Notes: generated by a model not told the origin, from the letters alone. 38,042 nucleotides of DNA from Burkholderiales bacterium (GCA_025358485.1 JANYJJ010000201.1:1-38042), one strand, 5' to 3'. Shown: positions 9,063 through 17,871, counted from the first letter of the stretch. A program made the numbers and translations.

Positions 9063-9079
9063 GGCCTTGCGGCCTTTTT
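9063..9079 (+). terminator. Weak intrinsic terminator after yggS
   Basis: GGCC (9063-9066), a TTGC loop and GGCC (9071-9074) are followed directly by TTTTT. The stem is only 4 bp, so efficiency is uncertain, but the position 20 bp after the yggS stop fits. Confidence 0.45.
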
Positions 9080-9091
9080 GTCAAGAATTAG

Positions 9092-9277
9092 CTCTCAGCC
9101 CATGCTAGAGAGCAGCCCTTGCGTCCACTGAACTTGCACGATTGCTTCAAACAATGCGAGGGCAAGGGTAACCCGGTACTGCGCCCAGCTTATTGGGAAC
9201 GTGGAATCTCAATGACGAAGCTGGCAACTCAATCAGGCTTGTCAACTGCACACGTTGGGTGTTCGCAAGAGAAATGA
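9092..9277 (+). pseudogene. Short remnant with HTH-like segment, possible transposase tail
   Basis: The frame 9092-9274 (stop at 9275-9277) has no good start and encodes about 61 residues, including DCFKQCEGKGNPVLRPAYW and ISMTKLATQSGLSTAHV. The latter reads like a helix-turn-helix. Such a segment resembles the C-terminal tail of some transposases, but I cannot name a family. Base composition is lower in GC than yggS. A small inverted repeat, GCTCTC (9091-9096) with GAGAGC (9108-9113), marks its upstream edge. The rest of the 9044-9414 gap contains another open frame (9193-9384, TTG start) with no recognisable family and poor codon usage. I read the whole stretch as decayed sequence at the edge of an accessory island. 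Confidence 0.3.
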
Positions 9278-9414
9278 GAGAACTGAACCCACTACCTGCA
9301 ACAGCTTTCCTGTTTCTGGGCAAGCCCCCCAAAGTGGCGATGTGTTTTGTCACATTCAGTTGGCAGACTTTCAAGGTGTTTTGAAGTTACCTATCCACAG
9401 GAAGCACCCACACC

Positions 9415-12358
9415 ATGCAAGCCGTTGAGCTCTTAACCTCCCCCCCCCGTAAATTTTGATCGCCCGCGTCGTCACAGATTCGCCGCCTCGTTAATCCGAG
9501 CGCTCAGTGCTTGCGCCGTTGGCGTGGTGCTCAGCGCATGTGGCGGTGGTGATGCAACCGATGGCGTGAGCGCCGCCGCCGAAGACGGGCGTGCCCGTGC
9601 GTTGATAGCTCGCCCGGGAAATTTCACTTACACGTTTATTGCTTCAGAGGGCGGGTCGTTCGCGGTTGCCAGCCCAGGCTTCGTTCGATATGGCTCGGGC
9701 GACACCTGGATTTACAAGTACGTCACTGGCTCCGGCCAGTGCACCAACGCCTTTTTTGGTTTTGATCCGCTCTACGGCGTGGCCAAAACCTGCGAAAAAG
9801 AGAACAGCGCCGCGCCACCGCCTGCAGGCACATGGACTCAGATTGCGGTTGAAGGCGGGTCATTCGTCACCACCGGCGCCCAAACCGTTCGCTACGGTGC
9901 GGGCAGCACGTGGATTGAACTGGCGGTTGACGGTGCAGGCCAATGCACCAGCGCATTCTTCGGGCGCGATCCGCTGTACGGCGTGGTCAAACTGTGCGAA
10001 GTCTTCAACGTCACCGCACCGCCCGTGGTCACTTGGACGCAAATCGCTGTTGAAAACGCCGCCTTCACCGTCACAGGCACCCAAACCGTTCGCTTCGGTT
10101 TAGGTAGCAACTGGATAGAAAAGCTCGTCACTGGCTCAGGCCAATGCAGCTTGGCCTTCTTCGGCATCGACCCGATCTACGGCGTAGTCAAGCGATGCGA
10201 ACTGCGCGGCAGCACCGGCGTGACACCGGTTGCGCCCGTTGCGCCCACCATCACCACCGCTCCTTTGAGTCAAACGGTCGCGGCTGGCAGCAACGGTTTG
10301 TTCGTGGTGGCCGCCACCGGCAGTGACCCCTTGACCTACCAGTGGTTCAAAAATGGCGCCCCCATCGCCGGTGCCACCGGCAGCGACGTGCTGGTGCCCG
10401 CCAACGCAGCAGACGCAGGCGGCACCTACCAAATCACCGTGCAAGTCAGCAACAGCGCGGGCAGCGTGACCAGCGCAGCCGCAGTGATGTCCATTGCATT
10501 GGCCCCGCCCAACGCAGGCGGCACCCTCATCAAAGCAGCCGAAGGCGGTGAAGTTGCAGGCGGCAGCACTGGCGAAGAAGCCAGCTTGTACCTGGCCCCC
10601 GGCGCACTCAGCGCCGACGCCACCATCGTGCTCACCACCGAGCCTCTGGCCCCCAGCAGCCTGCCCCAAGGCGTGACCGCCATGAGCGACATCGTGGAGA
10701 TCAAGCCTGCCGGGTTGATATTCCTGAAGCCAGCTTCGCTCACCATTCAGGTGAAGCAAAACGTGCCCGCCAACAGCGCACTGGCCGTTTTGAAGCTCGA
10801 TGCCAGCAACAACGTGTTGAGTGAAATACGGCGCACGGCCTTGTCGTACAAGCCTGTGCAAGCTGCACCGCAGGCAAGTGGTCGGGTCGTCGCAAATGCG
10901 TTCAACCTTCCGCCGAGCTTGTCGTGTCTTGACCGACAGTTTGTCGACTCAGGACGCAACTTCAAGCTGTCTGCCATAGGCGCTGCGGTTCGCACAGTGC
11001 TGGTTGCGGTGCCTGAATCGACGTGCACAGCGATAGCCGTTCCCGCAGATTCGCCTGTGCCACTGGACACGGTGGAAGCGTGCAGTCGGGACAGTCAGTT
11101 CGGCGGCGTCAGGGGTCTCGCGCCTCCTGGTATCAGCGAGGACGAAAGCTCCACCATCAACCGCCATGTGAACTGCCGAAAAGGGCGGTCTGTTCAGCAA
11201 TACATCTATGTCGATCTCTACAAAAATGCCGACGGTACCGCCACGCGCATCGCACCGGCTTCTGCCCTGCCTGGAGAGACAAACTGGTCGCAGGTGGGTC
11301 GCGCAGACATTGAATATCAGTTGTCAATGTTTGGCCCCAGCAATGTGCTCAGCAAAACTATGCGGTATCGAGCCCGCGTCACTAAGTTTGAAGAAGAAGC
11401 TCTCTATACCGGCCCAAAAAAGCGACCAGATATTTTTCTGAGGCCATCGCTCGAAGGTACCTTCTGCTACTCGACTGCCACAGACGGCATCTCTCAGCCG
11501 ATCACGTCGGCATGTAAATTCGGCACGCCGGCTGCGGTGCAAGTGCGTATGTCCGGAGAGTGGAGTGAGTGGGCTGAGACCGCGATCCAGTTCGAATGGA
11601 GACAAAAAATGGATCCGCAAGACCTGTCCACCATGCTCGACGTAGCGTCGTTCTACGTGGTGCTCGATACCTTCCAAGCCCGCATTGAGGGGGCCGATCC
11701 GTCCTTCTTGACTGCTGGAGGGGGGTACCCAGAACAGGTTTACGGTGCCATGGGCTACTTGCCGCTTCTGCGCTGCGACAGGGGCTTGGCGAAAGCTGGA
11801 ACAGAAGGTTGTGTGTTCGCCGACGCTGCGGCTGTCTACCTGTTGGAGCGCGCGAATCCGGAAGTTAAAGAAGCGGCCGAGCATATTTTTGAGGCGCTGA
11901 ACAATCCAGACCCTGATAAACGCTCCTTGGGCAAGTTCTTGCTCAAGGAAGGTTCGCGGGGATTCGCTGAAGGAGAACGTTCCGGAAATGCTTTACAGCG
12001 GTTTAAGAACTCTGATGATTACGGGAAGCCGAATAACCTCGCTGCATGCAGCCGTGACCGAACAACCTCCCTGATCAAAATTCCTCCAGTTCGATCGTCA
12101 AGCACCTGCTCACCAAACCAAGCGGGATGTGAGTGCGATGAGTATCCGTTCAACGCGACTTGGCAAGGAGCGGCGTTTGACCCAAATAGAACATCGGTCA
12201 AGTGGATAAACGGCTTGCAAAACAACAAAGCCGGAGGAGGAAGACTAACTGGGTTTTTCACTAAAGAGCGGGTGCTCGATTTGAGCCCGTATCCAGCTGA
12301 CCGCTCGACGTTTCCTCCCTACGTTGCCGGCGACAACTTTTGGGTTTTCGTACGATAA
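9415..12358 (+). CDS. Secreted lipoprotein with NucA/NucB-type DNase domain; 5' frameshift at poly-C
   Basis: The main frame opens at GTG 9524 (944 residues, numbering used here) but then begins MVLSAC, a lipobox with no hydrophobic segment and no ribosome-binding site. Upstream in that frame, codons 9437-9523 encode a proper signal peptide (RPRRHRF, then ASLIRALSACAVGVVLSAC) but contain no ATG, GTG or TTG. ATG 9415, preceded by AGGAAG, runs into a nine-C tract (9440-9448); removing one C joins it to the main frame, giving 980 residues. Domains: three about 57-residue repeats (34-91, 103-159, 170-226; VRYG, GQC, FFG.DP.YGV, K.CE), an Ig-like domain (240-325), a ZU5-like segment (333-440), an unassigned middle, then a C-terminal nuclease region. 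That region has RCDRGLAKAGTEGCVF, CDEYPF (871-876), QNNKAGGG (899-906) and GDNFW (936-940), the pattern of NucA/NucB DNases. A SUKH gene follows by 94 bp. A surface or toxic DNase is inferred. Confidence 0.75.
9440..9448 (+). repeat. Nine-C homopolymer at the 5' end of the lipoprotein gene
   Basis: Nine consecutive C lie 23 bases downstream of ATG 9415. As written, translation from that ATG stops after 14 codons (AAA TTT TGA). With eight C, or eleven, the frame continues through a complete lipoprotein signal peptide into the 944-codon frame. This is the layout of a slipped-strand phase-variation switch. A miscount in the assembly would look the same. Confidence 0.7.
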
Positions 12359-12389
12359 ATTCGCGCATCACCCAACCGAAATATTCGAT

Positions 12390-12426
12390 GCGCCGTTCGC
12401 TGCTCAGGAAGCAGCAGGCGCGGCGC
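12390..12426. other. Nested hairpin between DNase gene and SUKH gene
   Basis: GCGCCG (12390-12395) pairs with CGGCGC (12421-12426), and GCTGCT (12399-12404) with AGCAGC (12410-12415) around a 5-nt loop. It occupies most of the 94-bp gap and has no T-run. It could reduce read-through from the nuclease gene or protect the downstream mRNA. Neither is shown. Confidence 0.45.
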
Positions 12427-12452
12427 GACACAAGTAATTCGTGGAGGCTTAC

Positions 12453-13139
12453 ATGCTGACGATCAACCTGTGGGAGCGCCTAGAAGGCGTTCTACAAAAA
12501 TTTTCTCCACGAGATTACGAGGCACTTCTACCGCCAGCCAGTGAGGAAGCCATAGCGCAGTGCGAAAAGGAAATTGGCTTGAAATTTCCGGAGCAACTAC
12601 GCAGTGCTTATCGTCGGCACAACGGCATGCACAGATTGGGGCCTGACGGTGCTACTAGCGGCGGCTTCTTTGACGGTGGTGATCGGTGGTACGCAATCGA
12701 AGAAGTTGCACCTGCTTGGAGAATGATGTCAGAACTGGCGGCGGATTTGAAAGCGGACGGAGAAGAGGAAATTTTGTTTCCAGCACCTGCGAAATGGTGG
12801 GACGAATTGGCGGTGCGACCTGAACGGTGGTGCAAAGGCTGGATACCTGTTGGCGCGGCGCAATCAAACCCGGAGCAGTTCATTGACTTGGCACCTTGCC
12901 TTCGGGGCACATCCGGCCAACTAATACAAGTCTCAATCGAGGGTGACGCATTGCTGCTCGCACCGAGCCTCAACGAATGGATTGAGTTCGTGTCCAAGTC
13001 TTTTGAGACCGGTAGATTCACAGCCGATCCGCAAAGCGGAATGTGGATCGACACGCTGTGGGGCCCGCACAACAGGAAGAGTTTTTCCTTCTACGGCTGG
13101 CGATCTTCTGGTGCAACCGCGGACGCCGCACCCGGCTGA
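12453..13139 (+). CDS. SUKH (SMI1/KNR4) family protein, probable immunity protein
   Basis: The product is 228 residues with no signal peptide, so cytoplasmic. The N-terminal block LPPASEEAIAQCEKEIGLKFP (about 26-46) followed by SAYRRHNGM, then WIPVGAAQSNPEQFIDLAP, GTSGQLIQV and LAPSLNEWI, is the SMI1/KNR4 (SUKH) fold. In bacteria many SUKH proteins are immunity factors encoded just downstream of nuclease toxins. ATG 12453 has GGAGG eight bases upstream, better than GTG 12441. GC content is clearly lower than in the flanking housekeeping genes, which points to horizontal acquisition. The gene directly follows the DNase lipoprotein on the same strand, so the two are probably a toxin-immunity or effector-immunity pair. 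SUKH proteins unrelated to toxins also exist, so the role is inferred. Confidence 0.85.
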   Translation: MLTINLWERLEGVLQKFSPRDYEALLPPASEEAIAQCEKEIGLKFPEQLRSAYRRHNGMHRLGPDGATSGGFFDGGDRWYAIEEVAPAWRMMSELAADLKADGEEEILFPAPAKWWDELAVRPERWCKGWIPVGAAQSNPEQFIDLAPCLRGTSGQLIQVSIEGDALLLAPSLNEWIEFVSKSFETGRFTADPQSGMWIDTLWGPHNRKSFSFYGWRSSGATADAAPG

Positions 13140-13323
13140 AGGCTGTTCAGGAAGTGAGAATTGGCTCTCGCCGTTATCTACTTCGGAGATGCTAATTGAT
13201 TGATCTCATCCGAGTTGTTCTCTTCCGCGATGGGAAGGTCGGCGATAAATCGAAGGCTCAATCAGACCCGTGAAAACCCGCCAAAAGCACAGCCTCGACC
13301 CAGTTCACTTAGCCTTGCTGCGC

Positions 13324-14364
13324 TCAGGCCTTCCCCAAAAACGCCTCCTCGATATTCAACGTGGACTTCACCCCCACGTGCTTGCCATGCGCCGTCAACC
13401 AACGCCCCGCCGCAGCGCGGCCCAGATCAAACAACTGCTCTAAAAACGCGCGGTCGGTGTTGAATTTGCTGTTGGCGTTGAAGGCGCTCAGGCCTTCGTC
13501 GTCGGCCACCATGTGCAAGCGCAGATTTTTGTACTGGGCTGGGTCGAGCTTGTTTTCTTTGAGCAGGCGCGTCACAAAAGCAATCGCGCGCATCTCCCCG
13601 ATCAGGCTGGCGTTGAAGGTGATTTCGCTCACGCGGTCGATGATGTCCATGCTGCGCGTGGGCACGCCGGGGCGCGACAGCGGGTTGATTTTGATGAGCA
13701 ACAAGTCCAATGCCTTGCTGTCGTAGATCAGCGGAAAGAGCGCCGGGTTGCCGGTGTAGCCGCCGTCCCAATACGGCTCGCCGTCAATTTCAACCGCTTG
13801 AAAAATGAAGGGCAGGCAGGCCGATGCCAACAGCGCGTCGATTGAAATCTCAGCCCCGGTGAACACCCGCGCCTGGCCGGTGCGCACGCTGGTGGCGGTG
13901 ACGAACAAGCTGATGTGGCTGCGGTGCAGCGCGCTCAAGTTCACGTGCTCTTTCAGCACTTTGCGCAGCGGGTTGAGGTTGAGCGGGTTGAACTCATACG
14001 GGCTGAACGAGCGGAAGAAGGAACTCATCCACTGGTAGCCCGGTAATTTGTCCACGCCGTAAGGGTTGTCGGCAGCGGTGCCTTGCGAGCCCGAAAACGG
14101 GCTGAAGGTGCCACCGGAACGGCTGATGGCGCGCCAAAAATCGGTGAGGGCTTGACGCGCACCAGCGCGGCCGTCTTTTTCAAACCCGCTGACCATCACG
14201 GCCGCATTCAACGCGCCCGCGCTGGTGCCGGAGATGGCGCTGAAGTCGAAAGACTCGTCTTCCAGCAGCGCGTCCAACACGCCCCAAGTGAACGCGCCGT
14301 GCGAGCCGCCGCCTTGCAATGCCAGGTCGATGGGCCTTCGTGTGGTGGAGTTGGGTGTGGTCAT
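13324..14364 (-). CDS. Patatin-like phospholipase (RssA/YlbK type)
   Basis: This is a serine lipid acyl hydrolase of the bacterial patatin family, with no signal peptide or membrane segment, so cytoplasmic or membrane-peripheral. The 346-residue protein has the oxyanion loop LALQGGGSHGAF (14-25), nucleophile motif GTSAG (Ser48) and catalytic DGG (Asp200-Gly202) in YWDGGYTGN. The conserved C-terminal domain contains a run starting SEITFNASLIGEMRAI. It starts 10 bp after the histidine kinase stop and is the third gene of the response regulator-kinase-patatin operon. The link suggests the enzyme belongs to the regulon or output of that system. The substrate is not predictable. The 184 bp between it and the SUKH gene hold no recognisable feature. 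Confidence 0.9.
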   Translation of the reverse strand: MTTPNSTTRRPIDLALQGGGSHGAFTWGVLDALLEDESFDFSAISGTSAGALNAAVMVSGFEKDGRAGARQALTDFWRAISRSGGTFSPFSGSQGTAADNPYGVDKLPGYQWMSSFFRSFSPYEFNPLNLNPLRKVLKEHVNLSALHRSHISLFVTATSVRTGQARVFTGAEISIDALLASACLPFIFQAVEIDGEPYWDGGYTGNPALFPLIYDSKALDLLLIKINPLSRPGVPTRSMDIIDRVSEITFNASLIGEMRAIAFVTRLLKENKLDPAQYKNLRLHMVADDEGLSAFNANSKFNTDRAFLEQLFDLGRAAAGRWLTAHGKHVGVKSTLNIEEAFLGKA

Positions 14365-14374
14365 GGGCCGCAGA

Positions 14375-15931
14375 CTACGCGATCAATGTGGCAGTAAATC
14401 TCAAAGTGAAACGGGCACCCGGCCCGAAGTCGGCCTGCCGCCCATCGGACGGCCCACCTTTGTTGCGCAAACCGGCTTCTTCGACGGCAACTTCTGCGCC
14501 ATGCTGCTGGGCAATTTCGCGCACGATGGCCAAGCCCAAACCCGAGCCGTCCACATTGGTGCCCAGCACGCGGTAGAAAGGCAAAAACACTTGCTCACGT
14601 TCGGCCTGCGCAATGCCCGGCCCTGAGTCTTCGACCTGCAAGACCACCACCTGTCCAAAGGGGTCGTCCATCACGCGCACCGTCACCGTGCCGCCTGCGG
14701 GCGTGTAGAGCAAGGCGTTGTCAACCAAGTTGCGTATCAACTCGCGCAGCAAGGTCGGGTTGCCGTTCACCCGCAGCGGCGCAATGCCTTCCGGGCCTTC
14801 GAAGCCCAAGTCGATGCGTTTGTCCAAAGCGCGCGGCACAAAGTCTTGCACCGCCTCAAGTGCCAAGCGCGACAAGTTGACCGCTTGCTTTTGCGTGGCT
14901 TGTTGTTGATCTTCGGCCCGCGCCATCGCCAACAATTGATTCACCACGTGCGCTGCGCGCTGGCTGGCCAGCGATATTTGCTGCAACGACCGCTTCATGG
15001 CCTGCGGGTCGCTGGTGCCCGAATCGATTTCGCGTTCGGCCAGTTCAGCCTGCGTGCGCAGGCCAGCCAGCGGCGTTTTGAGCTGGTGCGCCGCGTCGGC
15101 CAAAAAGTGTTTTTGCGACTTCATCGACTGATCCAAACGGCCCAGCAAATCATTGATGGCGCGCACCAGGGGCGAGACTTCTTCGGGGGCTTCACGCTCA
15201 TCAATCGGACTGAGGTCGCTGCTGTCGCGCCCGCGTATGCGCTGTTGCAGTTCATTCAACGGCGCGATGCCGCGTGCCAAAGCCAGCCACACCAACAGCA
15301 CCGCCAAAGGCAAGATCACGAACTGCGGAATGATCACGCCCTTGATGATTTCGCTGACCAGGCGCGAGCGTTTGCCCAGGGTTTCGGCCACTTGCAGCAG
15401 GGGTGCGCCGGCGCTTCCCGCGGCACTTCCGCTCCCATTTGCACTGCCGTTCGCAGTTGCGCCATTGCGATTCGACGTGTCCAGCCACAAATACGCGACG
15501 CGCACGTTGTCGTTGTTCACCACGTCGTCGCGAAATTTCACCTCACCCGGCGGGCCACGGTCTTCATCGGCAGGCACTGGCACGGCGCGGTCACCGCTGA
15601 GGAATTCGCCGCGCAGGCCCAGCACTTGGTAGTAAATTGTGTCGGCCTCGTCGGTGTGCAAAATTTCCGACGCACCGCTGGGCAAGCTGAAGGTGGCCAC
15701 CGCCTCAATGGGCGACCCTGAAGCCTTGGCGGGCTGAATGACCACCTGTTTGGACAGCACCCGCACCATTTCGCCCAGTTCGCGGTCAAACGGCTTATTG
15801 GCAATTCCCTGCGCCACCAGCCACGTCAAGATTACGCTCATCGGCCACAGCAGCAACAGCGGGGCCAGCATCCAATCCAGAATCTCGCCGAACAACGAGC
15901 GCTGTTCGCGTGGCGCGGTGTTGACAGGCAT
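14375..15931 (-). CDS. TctE-type sensor histidine kinase
   Basis: This is an inner-membrane sensor kinase of 518 residues. A first membrane segment (about 19-43) is followed by a periplasmic 2CSK_N-type sensor (44-198), a second membrane segment (199-218), a HAMP-like linker, the dimerisation helix with phospho-acceptor His282 in ADAAHQLKTPLAGL, and an HATPase domain with NLVDNALLYTP, VEDSGPGI and GSGLGLAIV. An unusual stretch of Asn, Gly, Ser and Ala (157-175) interrupts the sensor domain near the second membrane segment. The start overlaps the response regulator stop by one base (TGATG), so translation is coupled. TctE-type kinases often sense organic acids such as tricarboxylates; two TctC receptors occur 16-18 kb away, but no direct link is visible. 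Confidence 0.92.
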   Translation of the reverse strand: MPVNTAPREQRSLFGEILDWMLAPLLLLWPMSVILTWLVAQGIANKPFDRELGEMVRVLSKQVVIQPAKASGSPIEAVATFSLPSGASEILHTDEADTIYYQVLGLRGEFLSGDRAVPVPADEDRGPPGEVKFRDDVVNNDNVRVAYLWLDTSNRNGATANGSANGSGSAAGSAGAPLLQVAETLGKRSRLVSEIIKGVIIPQFVILPLAVLLVWLALARGIAPLNELQQRIRGRDSSDLSPIDEREAPEEVSPLVRAINDLLGRLDQSMKSQKHFLADAAHQLKTPLAGLRTQAELAEREIDSGTSDPQAMKRSLQQISLASQRAAHVVNQLLAMARAEDQQQATQKQAVNLSRLALEAVQDFVPRALDKRIDLGFEGPEGIAPLRVNGNPTLLRELIRNLVDNALLYTPAGGTVTVRVMDDPFGQVVVLQVEDSGPGIAQAEREQVFLPFYRVLGTNVDGSGLGLAIVREIAQQHGAEVAVEEAGLRNKGGPSDGRQADFGPGARFTLRFTATLIA

Positions 15932-16605
15932 CAGCTGGCTTGAATTTTCTCAAGGCAGTAACCCAAACCGCGCACGGTGGCGATGCGCACGGGGCCTTGC
16001 TCTATCTTTTTGCGCAGGCGATGGATGTAGACCTCAATCGCGTTGTTGCTCACTTCTTCGCCCCATTCGCACAGCCGCTCGACCAATTGGTCTTTGCTGA
16101 CCAAACGGCCTGAGCGCTGCAACAACACCTCCAGCAAGCTGATTTCGCGCGCCGACAGCTCGATCATTTGGTCGTTGATGTAGGCCACGCGGCCGGTTGC
16201 ATCAAAGCTCAGCGGGCCGTGTTTGATGACGGTCGAGGCCGAGCCCAAACCACGTCGCGTCAGGGCCCGAACGCGCGCCTCCAATTCCTGAAGCGAAAAC
16301 GGTTTGGCCATGTAGTCGTCGGCCCCCAGGTCCAAGCCTTTGACGCGCTGCTCGACGCTGTCGGCCGCCGTCAAGATGAGCACAGGCATGCTGGAGCCGC
16401 GCGCCCGCAAGCGTTTCAGCACGTCCAAACCGTGCATTTTGGGCAGGCCCAAATCGAGGATGACAAGGTCAAATTCGTGGGAGGCCAAAGCCGCGTCGGC
16501 CTCGGTGCCACTGCTGACCTGGTCCACCGCATAGCCGCCGTTGCGCAGCGAACGCAGCAGGCCGTCGGCCAAAACTTGGTCGTCTTCGGCGATCAAAACG
16601 CGCAT
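15931..16605 (-). CDS. OmpR-family response regulator (TctD-type)
   Basis: This two-domain transcription regulator has 224 residues. The receiver domain has acidic pair E7-D8-D9, phospho-acceptor Asp51 in [12 protein letters not shown] and Lys in YMAKPF. The C-terminal winged-helix domain ends IRKIEQ-like with the wing [11 protein letters not shown] and [11 protein letters not shown] 16605 is chosen because GGAG lies at the right distance and MRVLIAEDD is the standard family start; an upstream ATG would add nine residues. It is coupled to the histidine kinase by a one-base overlap and is divergent from recA across 116 bp. Confidence 0.94.
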   Translation of the reverse strand: MRVLIAEDDQVLADGLLRSLRNGGYAVDQVSSGTEADAALASHEFDLVILDLGLPKMHGLDVLKRLRARGSSMPVLILTAADSVEQRVKGLDLGADDYMAKPFSLQELEARVRALTRRGLGSASTVIKHGPLSFDATGRVAYINDQMIELSAREISLLEVLLQRSGRLVSKDQLVERLCEWGEEVSNNAIEVYIHRLRKKIEQGPVRIATVRGLGYCLEKIQAS

Positions 16606-16666
16606 GGTGGTGTCTCCGGGGCCCGCGCGCAAAAGCGCAGATATTTTTGAAAATCAAAACACAAAG

Positions 16667-16697
16667 TACTGTACAAACATCCAGCACTTGCCATAAT
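16667..16697 (+). promoter_or_regulatory. LexA (SOS) box and -10 of recA
   Basis: TACTGTACAAACATCCAGCA (16667-16686) has the exact CTG-N10-CAG core of the LexA operator. Six bases later is CATAAT (16692-16697), a good -10, with the operator covering the -35 and spacer. This matches the recA promoter layout in proteobacteria and predicts DNA-damage induction. The divergent response regulator gene shares this region and could also be affected. Confidence 0.85.
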
Positions 16698-16721
16698 GCG
16701 GCACATTCATCGGAGAGTCTC

Positions 16722-17822
16722 ATGGACGCACCTGTCAAAGCGCTGAACACAGAAAAAGCCAAAGCCCTGCAAGCCGCACTCGCGCAAATTGAAAAACAAT
16801 TTGGCAAGGGCACCATCATGCGCTTGGGCGAAGGCGAAGTGATAGACGACATTGAAGTTGTCTCCACCGGCTCACTCGGCTTGGACGCTGCTCTCGGCGT
16901 CGGCGGCCTCCCACGCGGTCGGGTGGTTGAAATTTACGGCCCTGAATCCAGCGGAAAAACCACGCTGACTTTGCAAGTGATTGCCGAGATGCAAAAGGTC
17001 GGTGGCACCTGCGCCTTCATAGACGCCGAGCACGCCCTGGACACCGGTTACGCGCAAAAGCTGGGCGTCAACTTGCAAGAATTGCTGATCAGCCAGCCTG
17101 ACACCGGCGAGCAAGCGCTGGAAATCGTCGACGCCCTGGTGCGCTCGGCCTCGGTGGATTTGATCGTCATCGACTCGGTGGCCGCGCTCACCCCGAAAGC
17201 TGAGATTGAGGGCGAAATGGGCGACAGCCTGCCCGGTTTGCAAGCCCGCTTGATGAGCCAGGCCCTGCGCAAGCTCACCGGTGTGATCAAAAAGACCAAC
17301 ACCATGGTCATCTTCATCAACCAAATTCGCATGAAGATTGGTGTGATGTTCGGCTCGCCCGAAACCACCACCGGCGGCAACGCGCTGAAGTTCTACGCCT
17401 CGGTGCGCTTGGACATCCGCCGCATAGGCAGCATCAAAAAGGGCGAAGAAGTCATCGGCAACGAGACCAAAGTCAAGGTGGTGAAGAACAAGGTGGCGCC
17501 GCCTTTCAAAACCGCCGAGTTCGATATCTTGTACGGCGAGGGCATCAGCCGCGAAGGCGAAATCATCGACATGGGCGTGGAAGCCAAGGTGCTGGAAAAG
17601 AGCGGGTCTTGGTATGCCTACAACGGCGAAAAAATCGGCCAGGGCAAAGACAACTCGCGCGAGTTTTTGCGCGAGAACCCGGCGTTGTCGGTGGAAATTG
17701 AAAACAAAGTGCGCGAGGCCATGGGCATCCGTCTGATCCCAGTGCCGGGCGCGCCTGCGGCCGATGCCACAGAGAGCAAGTCCGCGAAGGCGCGCTTGGC
17801 CAAAGAGCAGGCAAAAGAATAG
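16722..17822 (+). CDS. recA: Recombinase RecA
   Basis: RecA forms filaments on single-stranded DNA, drives homologous recombination and triggers LexA self-cleavage in the SOS response. The 366-residue product carries Walker [10 protein letters not shown] (73-81), IDAEHALD, the Walker B segment [10 protein letters not shown], loop L1-type EGEMGDS, the [12 protein letters not shown] block and [16 protein letters not shown]. The frame is open from 16647, but ATG 16722 has GGAGAG just upstream and gives a standard N-terminus; the upstream part overlaps the LexA box. The expected recX follows after 161 bp, a gap that contains short tandem repeats. Confidence 0.99.
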   Translation: MDAPVKALNTEKAKALQAALAQIEKQFGKGTIMRLGEGEVIDDIEVVSTGSLGLDAALGVGGLPRGRVVEIYGPESSGKTTLTLQVIAEMQKVGGTCAFIDAEHALDTGYAQKLGVNLQELLISQPDTGEQALEIVDALVRSASVDLIVIDSVAALTPKAEIEGEMGDSLPGLQARLMSQALRKLTGVIKKTNTMVIFINQIRMKIGVMFGSPETTTGGNALKFYASVRLDIRRIGSIKKGEEVIGNETKVKVVKNKVAPPFKTAEFDILYGEGISREGEIIDMGVEAKVLEKSGSWYAYNGEKIGQGKDNSREFLRENPALSVEIENKVREAMGIRLIPVPGAPAADATESKSAKARLAKEQAKE

Positions 17823-17840
17823 GCAAACGTATATTCAAAA

Positions 17841-17871
17841 GCATAGGCAACAGCATAGGCAACAGCATTGG
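17841..17871 (+). repeat. Degenerate 12-bp tandem repeat after recA
   Basis: GCATAGGCAACA occurs at 17841-17852 and 17853-17864, followed by a diverged third copy beginning GCATTGG. It lies in the recA-recX spacer, 18 bp after the recA stop. The variable-length potential is minor and non-coding. Confidence 0.6.

Noticed and set aside
9193..9384. 63-residue open frame upstream of the lipoprotein gene
   Set aside because: It starts at TTG without a ribosome-binding site, has mixed codon use and no recognisable domain; treated as part of decayed sequence.
12360..12452. Integron-type attC site between the DNase gene and the SUKH gene
   Set aside because: ACCCAAC at 12369 fits the RYYYAAC core and a hairpin follows, but no matching GTTRRRY core is present before the SUKH start or just after its stop.
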